From an uncultured Lachnospiraceae bacterium (lineage in GTDB: Bacteria; Bacillota; Clostridia; Lachnospirales; Lachnospiraceae): a stretch of DNA of 14,336 bases. The notes under the pieces were generated by a model. The model searched no databases. It was not told the origin of the DNA and saw only the letters and a program-made list of their open reading frames with translations. Position 1 is the stretch's first letter, and each line of letters opens with the position of its first letter. The stretch covers positions 1-14,336 of the forward strand of contig CAJUHN010000075.1 of assembly GCA_910585935.1 (NCBI GenBank), given 5' to 3'. Of the stretch, positions 1 to 7,068 are shown in pieces. The position numbers and the translations under genes were made by a program.

Positions 1-127
1 CTCTCGCTCCGTTCCAGACGTAATGGTACTAAATTCTCGGCGCGTCATCGCACCGCTCATTAAGTACCAACGTCTTCCAAGGGGCTTCTTTTGGAATAGT
101 CCCCCTGCCCACGCTAGTTTCTTGGCT
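1..127 (-). repeat. Structured dispersed repeat, copy A (truncated by window start)
   Basis: Read on the minus strand this is the family consensus: a 5' box (AGCCAAGAAACTAGCG, 112-127), a variable arm ending in ATTCC, then the conserved block GAAGCCCCTTGGAAGACG, an apical hairpin, and the conserved return block with ACGTCTGGAACGGAGCGAGAG. The apical hairpin pairs 39-44 with 49-54 around a 4-nt loop and includes one G-T wobble; its sequence differs from copies B to D. The 3' half of the outer stem lies beyond the window, so outer pairing cannot be tested here. The GNRA-like loop reads GAGA. Its 5' box faces the AraC-type gene. Confidence 0.9.
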
Positions 128-171
128 CTTCTATGAGCTAAAATTTCTGCTATGAACAATAAGGAAACACC

Positions 172-216
172 ATGACTAATGAAATATTAGAAGCTCGCGG
201 TATGAACATTTTCTGA
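172..216 (+). CDS. Possible 14-codon peptide ORF (MTNEILEARGMNIF)
   Basis: A 14-codon ORF starts at ATG 172 behind a good ribosome binding site (AAGGA at 161-165, about 6 nt spacing) and ends at TGA 214-216. It lies between repeat A and the AraC-type gene, inside the segment bounded by repeats A and B. It could be a leader peptide, a free small peptide, or the surviving start of a gene broken when the repeat arrived. I recognise no family. The initiation signals are convincing, but a reading frame this short can arise by chance, so confidence is low. Confidence 0.25.
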   Translation: MTNEILEARGMNIF

Positions 217-277
217 ATATCTTTGTCATATATATTACTTTGCAGAAATAGAAAACCTCTCATACCACTAAATGATA

Positions 278-304
278 TTGACTATAAACTATGAAATGTA
301 TAAC
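278..304 (+). promoter_or_regulatory. Candidate promoter of the AraC-type gene
   Basis: TTGACT (278-283) and TATAAC (299-304) resemble sigma-A -35 and -10 boxes, but the 15-nt spacer is shorter than the usual 17. It would give a short leader of about 27 nt before ATG 338. The boxes lie upstream of the chosen start and inside the longer alternative reading frame, which supports the shorter protein. Confidence 0.35.
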
Positions 305-337
305 GATAAAATTATCAGTAGAAAGAAGGTCTTTATT

Positions 338-1030
338 ATGGAAATGAAAACAAAAATACCAGAAGCTGCTTTATCCTCTTTAGAACCTCTCTATAATCAT
401 AAAACTATCTGTGATACGCTTTTACATTCTGGAACCTCTTCTGCTATCACTCAATTTCGATTACAAGCAGACTGTTTAAAAAATATACAAGAAAACTATT
501 TGCCGCAGCTCAGGTGCATTTTTCTCAATTCTTTAAATCGCAGTCTATATAATTATATTTTATATTTATGGAATATTTCTCTTTCGGAATGTTGCTTTCA
601 AAATAAAACCCTCTCTCATCATTTTGAAAGCCATAAGGATTTTCTAAAAGCAGGAGAAGAAATTATTTATTCTTATTCCTCTTACATACCAATAAAAGTT
701 GAAAACTCTTCTCATATCTCAAAAGCATGTACTTATATTGAAGAGCATCTACAAGAAGACTTATCACTCAATATTGTGGCAAATTATATCTATGTGAATA
801 AATACTATCTCTGCAAAACATTTAAACTCTTTACTGGAAAAACTTTTTCTTGTTATGTGAATGAACGGCGTTTAATTAGAGCTAGAAACCTGCTCCTCAC
901 TACAAACTTTTCGATTGACCATATAGCAGAACTCTGCGGATTCCATTCTTCTACTTATTTTTCTACTACATTTAGAAAAGGTACGGGAATTTCACCTTTA
1001 GAATTTCGCCGTCAATACCAGACATACTAG
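338..1030 (+). CDS. AraC-family transcriptional regulator
   Basis: This 230-residue protein is a DNA-binding regulator of the AraC/XylS family, which usually activates or represses nearby genes in response to a signal sensed by the N-terminal part. The C-terminal ~103 residues (about 128-230) form the two-helix-turn-helix domain: first HTH around LSLNIVANYIYVNKYYLCKTF, and second in FSIDHIAELCGFHSSTYFST followed by the family signature FRKGTGISPLEFRR. The N-terminal ~125 residues show no cupin pattern that I can recognise, so the ligand is unknown. I chose ATG 338 because AGAAGG sits 8 nt upstream; an in-frame ATG at 272 has no ribosome binding site. The gene stands alone, with repeats A and B on either side and no obvious co-transcribed target, so its regulon cannot be inferred. 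Confidence 0.88.
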   Translation: MEMKTKIPEAALSSLEPLYNHKTICDTLLHSGTSSAITQFRLQADCLKNIQENYLPQLRCIFLNSLNRSLYNYILYLWNISLSECCFQNKTLSHHFESHKDFLKAGEEIIYSYSSYIPIKVENSSHISKACTYIEEHLQEDLSLNIVANYIYVNKYYLCKTFKLFTGKTFSCYVNERRLIRARNLLLTTNFSIDHIAELCGFHSSTYFSTTFRKGTGISPLEFRRQYQTY

Positions 1031-1097
1031 CAAAAAATGCCTTTCACCTGTCAGCCTTTCTGCCTTCAAAATCGGCAAATAATGTTTCTTTTCCCAG

Positions 1098-1257
1098 AAC
1101 AGCCAACAAGCTAGCGAAAGGGAAGGAACGATTCCAAAAGAAGCCCCTTGGAAGACGTCGGTGAACCCATTGGGTTCAGAAAATTTAATATGCTACGTCT
1201 GGAACGGAGCGAAAGCGCGGCTTCGTTGGAATCGTTCCTTCCCTTTCGCGGAACTAA
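1098..1257 (+). repeat. Structured dispersed repeat, copy B
   Basis: A complete copy about 160 bp long. The 5' box is AACAGCCAACAAGCTAGCG (1098-1116). The outer stem is a perfect 24-bp inverted repeat (1114-1137 with 1226-1249). The inner stem pairs GAAGCC (1140-1145) with GGCTTC (1219-1224), and the apical hairpin pairs GAACCC (1163-1168) with GGGTTC (1172-1177). A GAAA loop sits in the 3' side block GGAGCGAAAGCGC. Relative to copies C to E it lacks about 11 nt (ACTTAATGAGC) before the apical hairpin. Its 3' box (GCGGAACTAAA) ends just short of the sipL stop codon, so it occupies the immediate downstream flank of sipL in antisense orientation. Confidence 0.93.
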
Positions 1258-1260
1258 ACT

Positions 1261-2826
1261 CTATATTTCCTCTACTTTTTTCATCAACACCAAACGATCT
1301 CCAGGTTTTATGCGATCATCAGAAAGTTCATTAATCGATTTAATACTCTCTACTGTACTATAAAACTTTTTCGCTATTTTCCATAATGTATCCCCAGGTT
1401 TTACAATATACCCAACTATTCCCGGAAGCTCTTGTATCTTTTTCATATCATAAGGATGTTCTTTTACATCTGTGATAATGACTTCCTCGCATTTATCCAT
1501 CACTAAAGTATCTAAACTGATCACTGCCTTCATCTCAATCTCTTCACTATTGAGCATCACCGTACCTAACTGTTCTAGTGCATGTTCTACTTGATAAATA
1601 CAATTAGGCTGAATATCATTTACTTCTACCGTATAAGAAAAAGGCAGAATTCCTTCCATAGTCTGAAGCGGATGTCGATCATCTAAAGCTACATAAAGGA
1701 ATGAAACATTTACTACTCCATCGATTTGCAGACCTTCTTTTACGATATGAATCTCATCAATACTCACTGTTCCACTGCTATTACATATCTGTAAAATTTT
1801 AGGCTGTGTCTGAGATAAATGCAATTTATCAGAAGCCTTACATTTAGAAGAATTTCGCATCACTAACTTTTCAAAAGAAATCTTCTTTGTAACAGGTTCT
1901 AGATCCTTTAATGCCGAATACACATCATTTACAATATCCATTTGTTGGTCTTCATACAGACGAATATTCATATCTATCACATAATCAATCCCCAACATCC
2001 TCTGTTCCCCATCATAATCTGGTTTTATCTCTGGTTCATTTCCAGAAAGATGGCAGCTAATTGCTGGTATCATATCTTCTCTGCATCCATTACAATCAAT
2101 TATTCCATCAAATGGGATATTATGTTCTGACCATTGAATAGAATTTCTCTCATCTTCTCCTATATAGAGAATAAATAAAAAGATTTCCCCTCGAATCCGA
2201 ATCGCTCCTTCTGAAGGTCTTGTTTCTACAGAACGAAGCTGTGCGCTGTCCCAAATAATTTCTGAAATATTAGGCTTATTTCCAGAAACTTCTATTTCAT
2301 TTTTCACTCGGAAAGTATCCTTTGTTTTAATCGCCAGTGGAGTAAATGAAATGGTTTGTGTGGTATATTGTAAATCATTTTCCCCCATAAGTTCGATTCC
2401 TGCTTCCTCTTCCTTTGTAACTTCTGCATCAATATGTAGAGTGACAACTGCTTTTACACTGATTTTCCGTGAATTGATCAAGCTGATAGAAAGATCCTCC
2501 ATCTCTCCATGAAATTGTATTTCGTCTTCTGGCAGAATTCCTTCTATATTCACAGTTTCTTCAAAAGGAATACTCCCTTTCATATTATGTATGGCATTCT
2601 CGCCCCCTACTCCACCATATAAAATACGAAATGCCAATTTCCCCCGCACTACTACTTTTCCATCTAAAGCCCTAATAGATTCTGGCTCTATCTGCCCTTG
2701 ATATTTCATAATTCTCTCTATATCCGCTTTTGTATCTGGAACATTAAAATCATCATCTAATGTCAGTTGTGTCATCGCACTTCCTTTTTTACAAGTAAGA
2801 GATATATTGCGCTTTGTGAGTTCCAC
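1261..2826 (-). CDS. sipL: SipL-type spore coat morphogenesis protein (SPOCS/DUF3794 plus LysM)
   Basis: The 521-residue protein matches the architecture and length of SipL, the SpoIVA-interacting protein that localises the coat to the forespore in Clostridioides difficile. It has no signal peptide, as expected for a mother-cell protein. Repeated beta-rich SPOCS-like segments lie at about 40-135, 190-300 and 345-450, each with the pattern of a hydrophobic FxIxY strand and an IPFxxxV strand (SIPFEETV, NIPFDGII, LPFSYTVEV). A single C-terminal LysM domain covers 472-521 (YIVKPGDTLWKIAKKF, then IKPGDRLVL); in the family this region binds SpoIVA. The start is GTG at 2826, supported by GGGAGG 8 nt upstream. 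It lies 25 nt after the lipoprotein gene and is probably co-transcribed with it. Sporulation sigma control is likely from the family, but I could not define a promoter box. Confidence 0.85.
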   Translation of the reverse strand: MELTKRNISLTCKKGSAMTQLTLDDDFNVPDTKADIERIMKYQGQIEPESIRALDGKVVVRGKLAFRILYGGVGGENAIHNMKGSIPFEETVNIEGILPEDEIQFHGEMEDLSISLINSRKISVKAVVTLHIDAEVTKEEEAGIELMGENDLQYTTQTISFTPLAIKTKDTFRVKNEIEVSGNKPNISEIIWDSAQLRSVETRPSEGAIRIRGEIFLFILYIGEDERNSIQWSEHNIPFDGIIDCNGCREDMIPAISCHLSGNEPEIKPDYDGEQRMLGIDYVIDMNIRLYEDQQMDIVNDVYSALKDLEPVTKKISFEKLVMRNSSKCKASDKLHLSQTQPKILQICNSSGTVSIDEIHIVKEGLQIDGVVNVSFLYVALDDRHPLQTMEGILPFSYTVEVNDIQPNCIYQVEHALEQLGTVMLNSEEIEMKAVISLDTLVMDKCEEVIITDVKEHPYDMKKIQELPGIVGYIVKPGDTLWKIAKKFYSTVESIKSINELSDDRIKPGDRLVLMKKVEEI

Positions 2827-2851
2827 CTTTTATTCCTCCCCTTTTTCGATA

Positions 2852-3259
2852 TTATTGAAATACTACTGGCTCTGTTCTCTTCTGTGTTTTAATCACAATA
2901 TAGGGATAAGTAGGAGCATTATTCACTTTCTCGTCCTTAGAAGGTCCAATTAAACTGGTATTGATATAGATCGCATTTTTTCCTAAATAAAACTCTTCTA
3001 CCGCAATGCTGTATCCACTGGTTTTCTGCTCTCCATATCCTACTACAATATATAAATACTCCTCTGTAGTGAAAGTATTCTTCATTTCCCCTGTCTTCTT
3101 TTGATCTATTTCCTTTAAAAGTTCCTCTGGAAGTTCTTTATTATCTACTACTGTAAATTCTAAATCCTGTACCTTATCACTGCTCTCTTTTTGAAGGCTA
3201 CAACTGCATAAACATAATAAAAATCCTGCAACGCAGAACACGAAAAATAATCTTTTCAA
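2852..3259 (-). CDS. PrcB-like small lipoprotein
   Basis: A 135-residue exported lipoprotein. Residues 1-20 form a short signal peptide with a cysteine-rich lipobox (LCSC, modified Cys probably C20; C18 is an alternative). The mature part carries the motif GYGEQKTSGYSIAVEEF (about 74-90) followed by an IVIKTQKRTEPVVF strand, which resembles the PrcB C-terminal domain found in protease-associated lipoproteins of bacteria. The catalytic or partner role is not visible, and no protease gene is adjacent. The start is TTG at 3259, chosen because GAGG lies 8 nt upstream and the signal peptide begins exactly there. It is the first gene of a probable operon with sipL, so a sporulation-linked envelope role is possible but inferred only from position. 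Confidence 0.7.
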   Translation of the reverse strand: MKRLFFVFCVAGFLLCLCSCSLQKESSDKVQDLEFTVVDNKELPEELLKEIDQKKTGEMKNTFTTEEYLYIVVGYGEQKTSGYSIAVEEFYLGKNAIYINTSLIGPSKDEKVNNAPTYPYIVIKTQKRTEPVVFQ

Positions 3260-3435
3260 TAGAAAAACCTCTCTGTTTTTTCTATATATTATATTATAAT
3301 CTCTTTTAAAATATGATAGAGATAAAACATTCCATCACGCTCAAAAAAATCCTTTGAAACTCTTTCCACATATTTTTTTATTTTATGCATACCTTGTACT
3401 AACTATAGTCAAGCAATAAAAAAGGAGTGCCATAT
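3260..3435. promoter_or_regulatory. Divergent intergenic promoter region (lipoprotein-sipL operon / Ca2+-ATPase)
   Basis: About 175 bp of AT-rich DNA separates divergent genes. On the plus strand TATAGT (3404-3409) could be the ATPase -10 box, but no good -35 box is at the right distance. On the minus strand a TATAAT-like hexamer occurs near 3290-3300 upstream of the lipoprotein TTG start, also without a convincing -35. The ATPase ribosome binding site AAAGGAG (3421-3427) is clear. Promoters must lie here, but their exact positions are weakly supported. Confidence 0.35.
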
Positions 3436-6159
3436 ATGCAGGAAGGAAAAACGAAGACCGACATACTCACAGACTTAAAAGTCAATCCTGAAATAGGACT
3501 TACAGAAGAAGAAGCCAAAAGACGTCTTACTGTTTATGGAAAGAATGAACTGGCGAAGGAAAATGTAAAGACTCCTTTCGCTATGTTTTTAGAACAACTA
3601 AATGACCCTTTGATCTTTGTATTATTTTTAGCGGCTGCTATTTCTATGCTCTTAAGGGAATTTAGTGATACTGTTATCATTCTTGTTGTTATCTTAGTCA
3701 ATTCTGTTGTGGGTGTTTTACAGGAGGGGAAAGCACAAAAAGCACTAGATGCACTAAAACAGATGACCAGCCCTGTCGCTGTTGTAAAGAGAGAAGAAAA
3801 GGTATATGAGATTCCAGCCTCTCAATTAGTGCCGGGAGATATTGTTTTATTAGAGGCAGGACGTCAGATCCCTGCTGATTTGCGGCTGATCACCACAGTG
3901 AATCTCAGAATGGAAGAAGCTGCCCTCACAGGAGAATCTGTTCCCGTGGAAAAAAATGCTGATTTTGTCCCTCAGAAAACGATATCTTTAGGTGATTCGG
4001 TACATATGGCATTTATGTCCACGAATGTCATTTATGGGCGTGGAGAAGGTGTTGTTATTTCTACTGGAATGCAGACAGAAATAGGAAAAATCGCACATTC
4101 TATCAATCACGCTCAAGTAGAAGCTACTCCTCTTCAAAAAAGACTCGCTGATTTAGGAAAATTGCTGAGTATTGTTGCTATTGTTCTATGTGCTGCTCTC
4201 TTTGGCATCGCTATCTTACAGCATCGAAATATACCAGAAATGCTGATCACAGCGATTTCTCTTGCTGTAGCTGCTGTGCCAGAAGGACTTCCTGCGGTAG
4301 TGACTATTGTTTTAGCCCTCAGTGTTTCTCGCATGGTAAATATTCATGCGATCATACGAAGACTTCCCTCTGTAGAAACTTTAGGGGCTGTGAGTGTTGT
4401 CTGTTCTGATAAGACAGGCACTTTAACGCAGAACCAGATGACAGTGACACGTTTTTTTACTGATCAGCAATTATTTCCTGTAAGCGCTTTAAGTTATGAG
4501 AAATACTCCTCTTTGGTAGAAGGTTTTTTATTATGTAATGATTCTTCTATCTCAGAGGAAGGAGCACTAGGAGATCCGACAGAACTCGCTCTACTCACTA
4601 TGGTTTCTCCAAAATTAAAAGAACAGTTAGATGCACAGATGCCTAGGACTTCAGAAATACCATTTGATTCTAAAAGAAAGCTGATGACAACAGTTCACAG
4701 GAAAAAAAGTGCCTCAATTTCTTATACCAAAGGTTCTGTAGAAGAGATTTTAAAGCGCTCCACCCATATCCTCATTCATGGAAAAGTGCTTCCTATCACA
4801 TCTGCACATAAAAAAGAAATACTAGAAGCCGTTCATACTATGTCATCAGAAGCTCTGCGCACTCTCGCTTTAGCTACAAGACTTCCTGAAAAATCAGCCA
4901 AAAGCTCTTCTCAGCATTTAGAAGAAAATCTCGTTTTTATCGGAATTGTTGGAATGATAGATCCCGCAAGAGAAGGAGTAGCAGATTCTATTGTCACTTT
5001 TAAAGATGCTTCTGTTAAAACAGTGATGATAACAGGCGACCATGTGGATACTGCATTTACGATTGCAAAAAATTTAGGGATAGCAGATGATATATCTCAA
5101 TGTATATCAGGAGAAGAATTAGAACATATCTCAGATGAAGAGCTTCAAAAAAAGGCTGTGTATACTACAGTTTTTGCTCGTGTTTCACCTGAACATAAAG
5201 TGCGCATTGTGAAAGCTTTTAAAGGGCTTGGAAATATTGTAGCTATGACAGGAGATGGTGTCAACGATGCTCCTTCTTTAAAGACAGCAGATATTGGAAT
5301 CGCTATGGGAAAAAATGGGACAGATGTGGCAAAAAATGCTTCTGATTTGATTTTAACAGATGACAATTTCACCACGATTGAGAAAGCGATTGAAGAAGGC
5401 AGAGGAATCTATGAGAATATAAAAAAATCTATTCTCTTTTTACTCTCCTCTAACTTCGGTGAAATCATCACCATGTTTTTTTCCATTTTATTCTGGCTTC
5501 CCAGCCCATTAAAAGCGAGTCATATCTTGTGGATTAATTTAATTACCGATTCTGCTCCTGCTCTCGCCCTAGGAGTTGATAAAAATAATGCTAAATTATT
5601 GATGAAAAAACCTCCTAGAGATCCAAAAGAACACTTATTTGCTCACGGCGGACTCTTTTGCACTCTATTTTATGGAACTTTAATTGCAGCCATCAGTTTA
5701 ATTGCATATCTCACGATTCCATATGGAGTGTTAGTGGGAAATCATTTGCCCTTTACGATTGAAAATATCACCCGTATTTTTTCCAATCCAGATATTCTCA
5801 CACGCTCTCAAACCTATGCTTTTACTGTTTTAGGGCTATCACAATTATTCCATGCGATTGGAATGAGAAATACCTCTGTATCCATCTTTCGGATGAATCA
5901 TCTTTCTAATCCTTTGATGATATTTTCTTTTTTCTTAGGGATATTTTTACAATTAATTGTAACAGAAGTTCCTTATCTCATTCAGATTTTTGGAACTGCA
6001 AAATTATCTTTAGAAGAATGGGGGTCACTGTTATTATTAGCTTGTATTCCATTATTAGCACATGAACTTTTGATTCAGCTTTCTTTTTTTAAAAAATTAC
6101 CAAAGTTTACTAAGCCCAAGTATTATCAGGAGAATTCCACTAATCCAAGAAAAATCTAA
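3436..6159 (+). CDS. Type IIA P-type calcium-transporting ATPase
   Basis: A 907-residue membrane pump of the SERCA/LMCA1 type that uses ATP to export Ca2+. All family landmarks are intact: cation-transporter N-terminal domain (about 1-60), actuator TGESVPV (T165), PEGLPAVVT in M4, phosphorylation site DKTGTLT (D325), and hinge motif TGDGVNDAP (from T605). Calcium ligands are recognisable: E in PEGLP (M4), N and E in SSNFGE (M5), and N, T and D in NLITDSAPA (M6). M8 has SQLFHAIG in place of the SERCA glutamate region, as in single-calcium bacterial pumps. Length fits the family, with about ten membrane spans. ATG 3436 is preferred over the in-frame GTG at 3427, because the GTG overlaps the AAAGGAG that serves ATG 3436. 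The 3' end overlaps ytaF by 63 bp in antisense. I leave the symbol blank because names differ between species. Confidence 0.93.
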   Translation: MQEGKTKTDILTDLKVNPEIGLTEEEAKRRLTVYGKNELAKENVKTPFAMFLEQLNDPLIFVLFLAAAISMLLREFSDTVIILVVILVNSVVGVLQEGKAQKALDALKQMTSPVAVVKREEKVYEIPASQLVPGDIVLLEAGRQIPADLRLITTVNLRMEEAALTGESVPVEKNADFVPQKTISLGDSVHMAFMSTNVIYGRGEGVVISTGMQTEIGKIAHSINHAQVEATPLQKRLADLGKLLSIVAIVLCAALFGIAILQHRNIPEMLITAISLAVAAVPEGLPAVVTIVLALSVSRMVNIHAIIRRLPSVETLGAVSVVCSDKTGTLTQNQMTVTRFFTDQQLFPVSALSYEKYSSLVEGFLLCNDSSISEEGALGDPTELALLTMVSPKLKEQLDAQMPRTSEIPFDSKRKLMTTVHRKKSASISYTKGSVEEILKRSTHILIHGKVLPITSAHKKEILEAVHTMSSEALRTLALATRLPEKSAKSSSQHLEENLVFIGIVGMIDPAREGVADSIVTFKDASVKTVMITGDHVDTAFTIAKNLGIADDISQCISGEELEHISDEELQKKAVYTTVFARVSPEHKVRIVKAFKGLGNIVAMTGDGVNDAPSLKTADIGIAMGKNGTDVAKNASDLILTDDNFTTIEKAIEEGRGIYENIKKSILFLLSSNFGEIITMFFSILFWLPSPLKASHILWINLITDSAPALALGVDKNNAKLLMKKPPRDPKEHLFAHGGLFCTLFYGTLIAAISLIAYLTIPYGVLVGNHLPFTIENITRIFSNPDILTRSQTYAFTVLGLSQLFHAIGMRNTSVSIFRMNHLSNPLMIFSFFLGIFLQLIVTEVPYLIQIFGTAKLSLEEWGSLLLLACIPLLAHELLIQLSFFKKLPKFTKPKYYQENSTNPRKI

Positions 6160-6741
6160 AGAAATTTTTTGTGCGATTTTATAGCCTAAATAAGAACCTG
6201 ATAAGATGGCGATGATATTGGTTATCCAAGTCAACACAATAGAAGATAATACTGGTGTCGCCATCGCCCCTGCTCCAATACCTGCTGCTGCGCTGTCAAT
6301 GGATAATGCGATTCCTAGGGAAATTGCTTCTTTGGCAGATAATACTCCTCCTCTATCCACATCTGCTTTATCTGGATCTGCATAGATAGTGAGCAGAAAT
6401 TTAAAACTGCTGAAATGAAAGTTAATATTTTTTTCTATATTGTTATACTTTCTGATATACCACTTTATAGCACCATCAAATAGTTTACAGATGCCTACTA
6501 GGAATAATACAAGAAAGCCGATCATCGCTCCTGTTCCATCAGGAAGATTTTTTCCCGCAACACTTCCTGCTAACATAGAAATGCCTAAAACAGCGCCTGA
6601 CATACTGCTGATGATAAAAAGAGAGGAAATAGGAATCCGAATACGGTCTACTCCATAGGCAAAACTGGCTAAAAAAGCATCTATAGATAAGGCTATTACA
6701 AACACCATAGCTTCTATAAAATAAGAAAAAAAGAATGGCAT
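6097..6741 (-). CDS. ytaF: YtaF-type sporulation membrane protein (MntP/YtaF family)
   Basis: A 214-residue polytopic membrane protein with about six spans. It shows the duplicated half-structure of the MntP/YtaF family: ALSIDAFLASFAYG at 17-30 and ALSIDSAAAGIGAG at 145-158, each with an acidic residue in the membrane (D21 and D149). The linker holds ADPDKADVDRGG (121-132), typical of YtaF rather than of the shorter manganese exporter MntP. YtaF proteins are conserved in spore formers, but their substrate is not established; transport of a divalent cation is a family-based inference. The start at 6741 has AGGAGG just upstream; an upstream in-frame ATG at 6783 has no ribosome binding site and would add a hydrophilic extension. 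The last 21 codons are antisense to the ATPase 3' end. Confidence 0.85.
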   Translation of the reverse strand: MPFFFSYFIEAMVFVIALSIDAFLASFAYGVDRIRIPISSLFIISSMSGAVLGISMLAGSVAGKNLPDGTGAMIGFLVLFLVGICKLFDGAIKWYIRKYNNIEKNINFHFSSFKFLLTIYADPDKADVDRGGVLSAKEAISLGIALSIDSAAAGIGAGAMATPVLSSIVLTWITNIIAILSGSYLGYKIAQKISLDFSWISGILLIILGLSKLW

Positions 6742-6820
6742 ACTTCCTCCTAAAGAATGATTCTTTATTATTAAAGTATTCATTCTAAATAAGAAGTTGC
6801 CATTCTTTCCTATTTCTTAT
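6721..6820 (-). promoter_or_regulatory. Inverted repeat pairing the ytaF leader with its start codon region
   Basis: An 11-bp perfect inverted repeat joins 6730-6740 with 6798-6808, and a further 7 bp pairs 6721-6727 with 6814-6820. One arm includes two bases of the ATG (6739-6741) and the first codons of ytaF. A 15-bp palindrome (6752-6766) lies just upstream of the AGGAGG in between. If the transcript starts upstream of 6820, the leader could fold over the start site and limit translation. No known riboswitch core is recognisable. Confidence 0.4.
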
Positions 6821-6895
6821 TGTCTGTTACTTTTTTCTGTGCTTTTTTATGTATAATATTAATAATTGATGTTGTTATTTTTTATAGTTTAGATT

Positions 6896-7068
6896 AAAGT
6901 TCCGCTTCTGCAAAGAAGTATTCCAACGAAACCGCGCTTTCGCTCCGTTCCAGACGTAGCGGTACTAAATTCGCTGAACCCAGTAGGGTTCGCTCATTAA
7001 GTGCCGACGTCTTCCAAGGGGTTTCTTTCGGAATACTTCTTTGCTTCCGCTAGTTTGCAGAAGTTTTT
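6896..7068 (-). repeat. Structured dispersed repeat, copy C
   Basis: A complete copy in minus orientation. The 5' box (TGCAAACTAGCGGAAG on the minus strand, 7044-7059) faces the 153-aa gene. The outer stem is a 15-bp perfect inverted repeat (6910-6924 with 7030-7044). The inner stem is GAAACC with GGTTTC (6928-6933 and 7020-7025), a double change relative to copy B that keeps pairing. The apical hairpin pairs 6976-6981 with 6986-6991. The side loop is GAAA. A second, overlapping outer pairing (6905-6914 with 7054-7063) is followed on the plus strand by six T residues (7064-7069), a terminator-like arrangement that no plus-strand gene appears to need. Confidence 0.93.

Noticed and set aside
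272..337. Longer N-terminus for the AraC-type protein
   Set aside because: No ribosome binding site precedes ATG 272 and the candidate promoter lies inside this extension; ATG 338 has AGAAGG at proper spacing.
1098..1257. Repeats as ordinary insertion-sequence remnants with fixed terminal inverted repeats
   Set aside because: The outer arms differ between copies, no transposase gene or fragment lies inside or beside any copy, and no clear target duplication is visible. A MITE origin remains possible, but fixed-end transposition does not explain the paired variation.
1148..1363. Plus-strand 71-codon frame starting inside repeat B
   Set aside because: It runs from the repeat into the antisense of the sipL LysM region and lacks a start signal. 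It is a shadow.
6742..6783. Upstream ATG (6783) for ytaF
   Set aside because: No ribosome binding site, and the extra 14 residues precede what is otherwise a normal N-terminal membrane span. ATG 6741 sits behind AGGAGG.
6721..6900. yybP-ykoY manganese riboswitch upstream of the MntP/YtaF gene
   Set aside because: Such riboswitches occur before some cation exporters, but I could not find the conserved core or a three-way junction; only a simple inverted repeat is seen.
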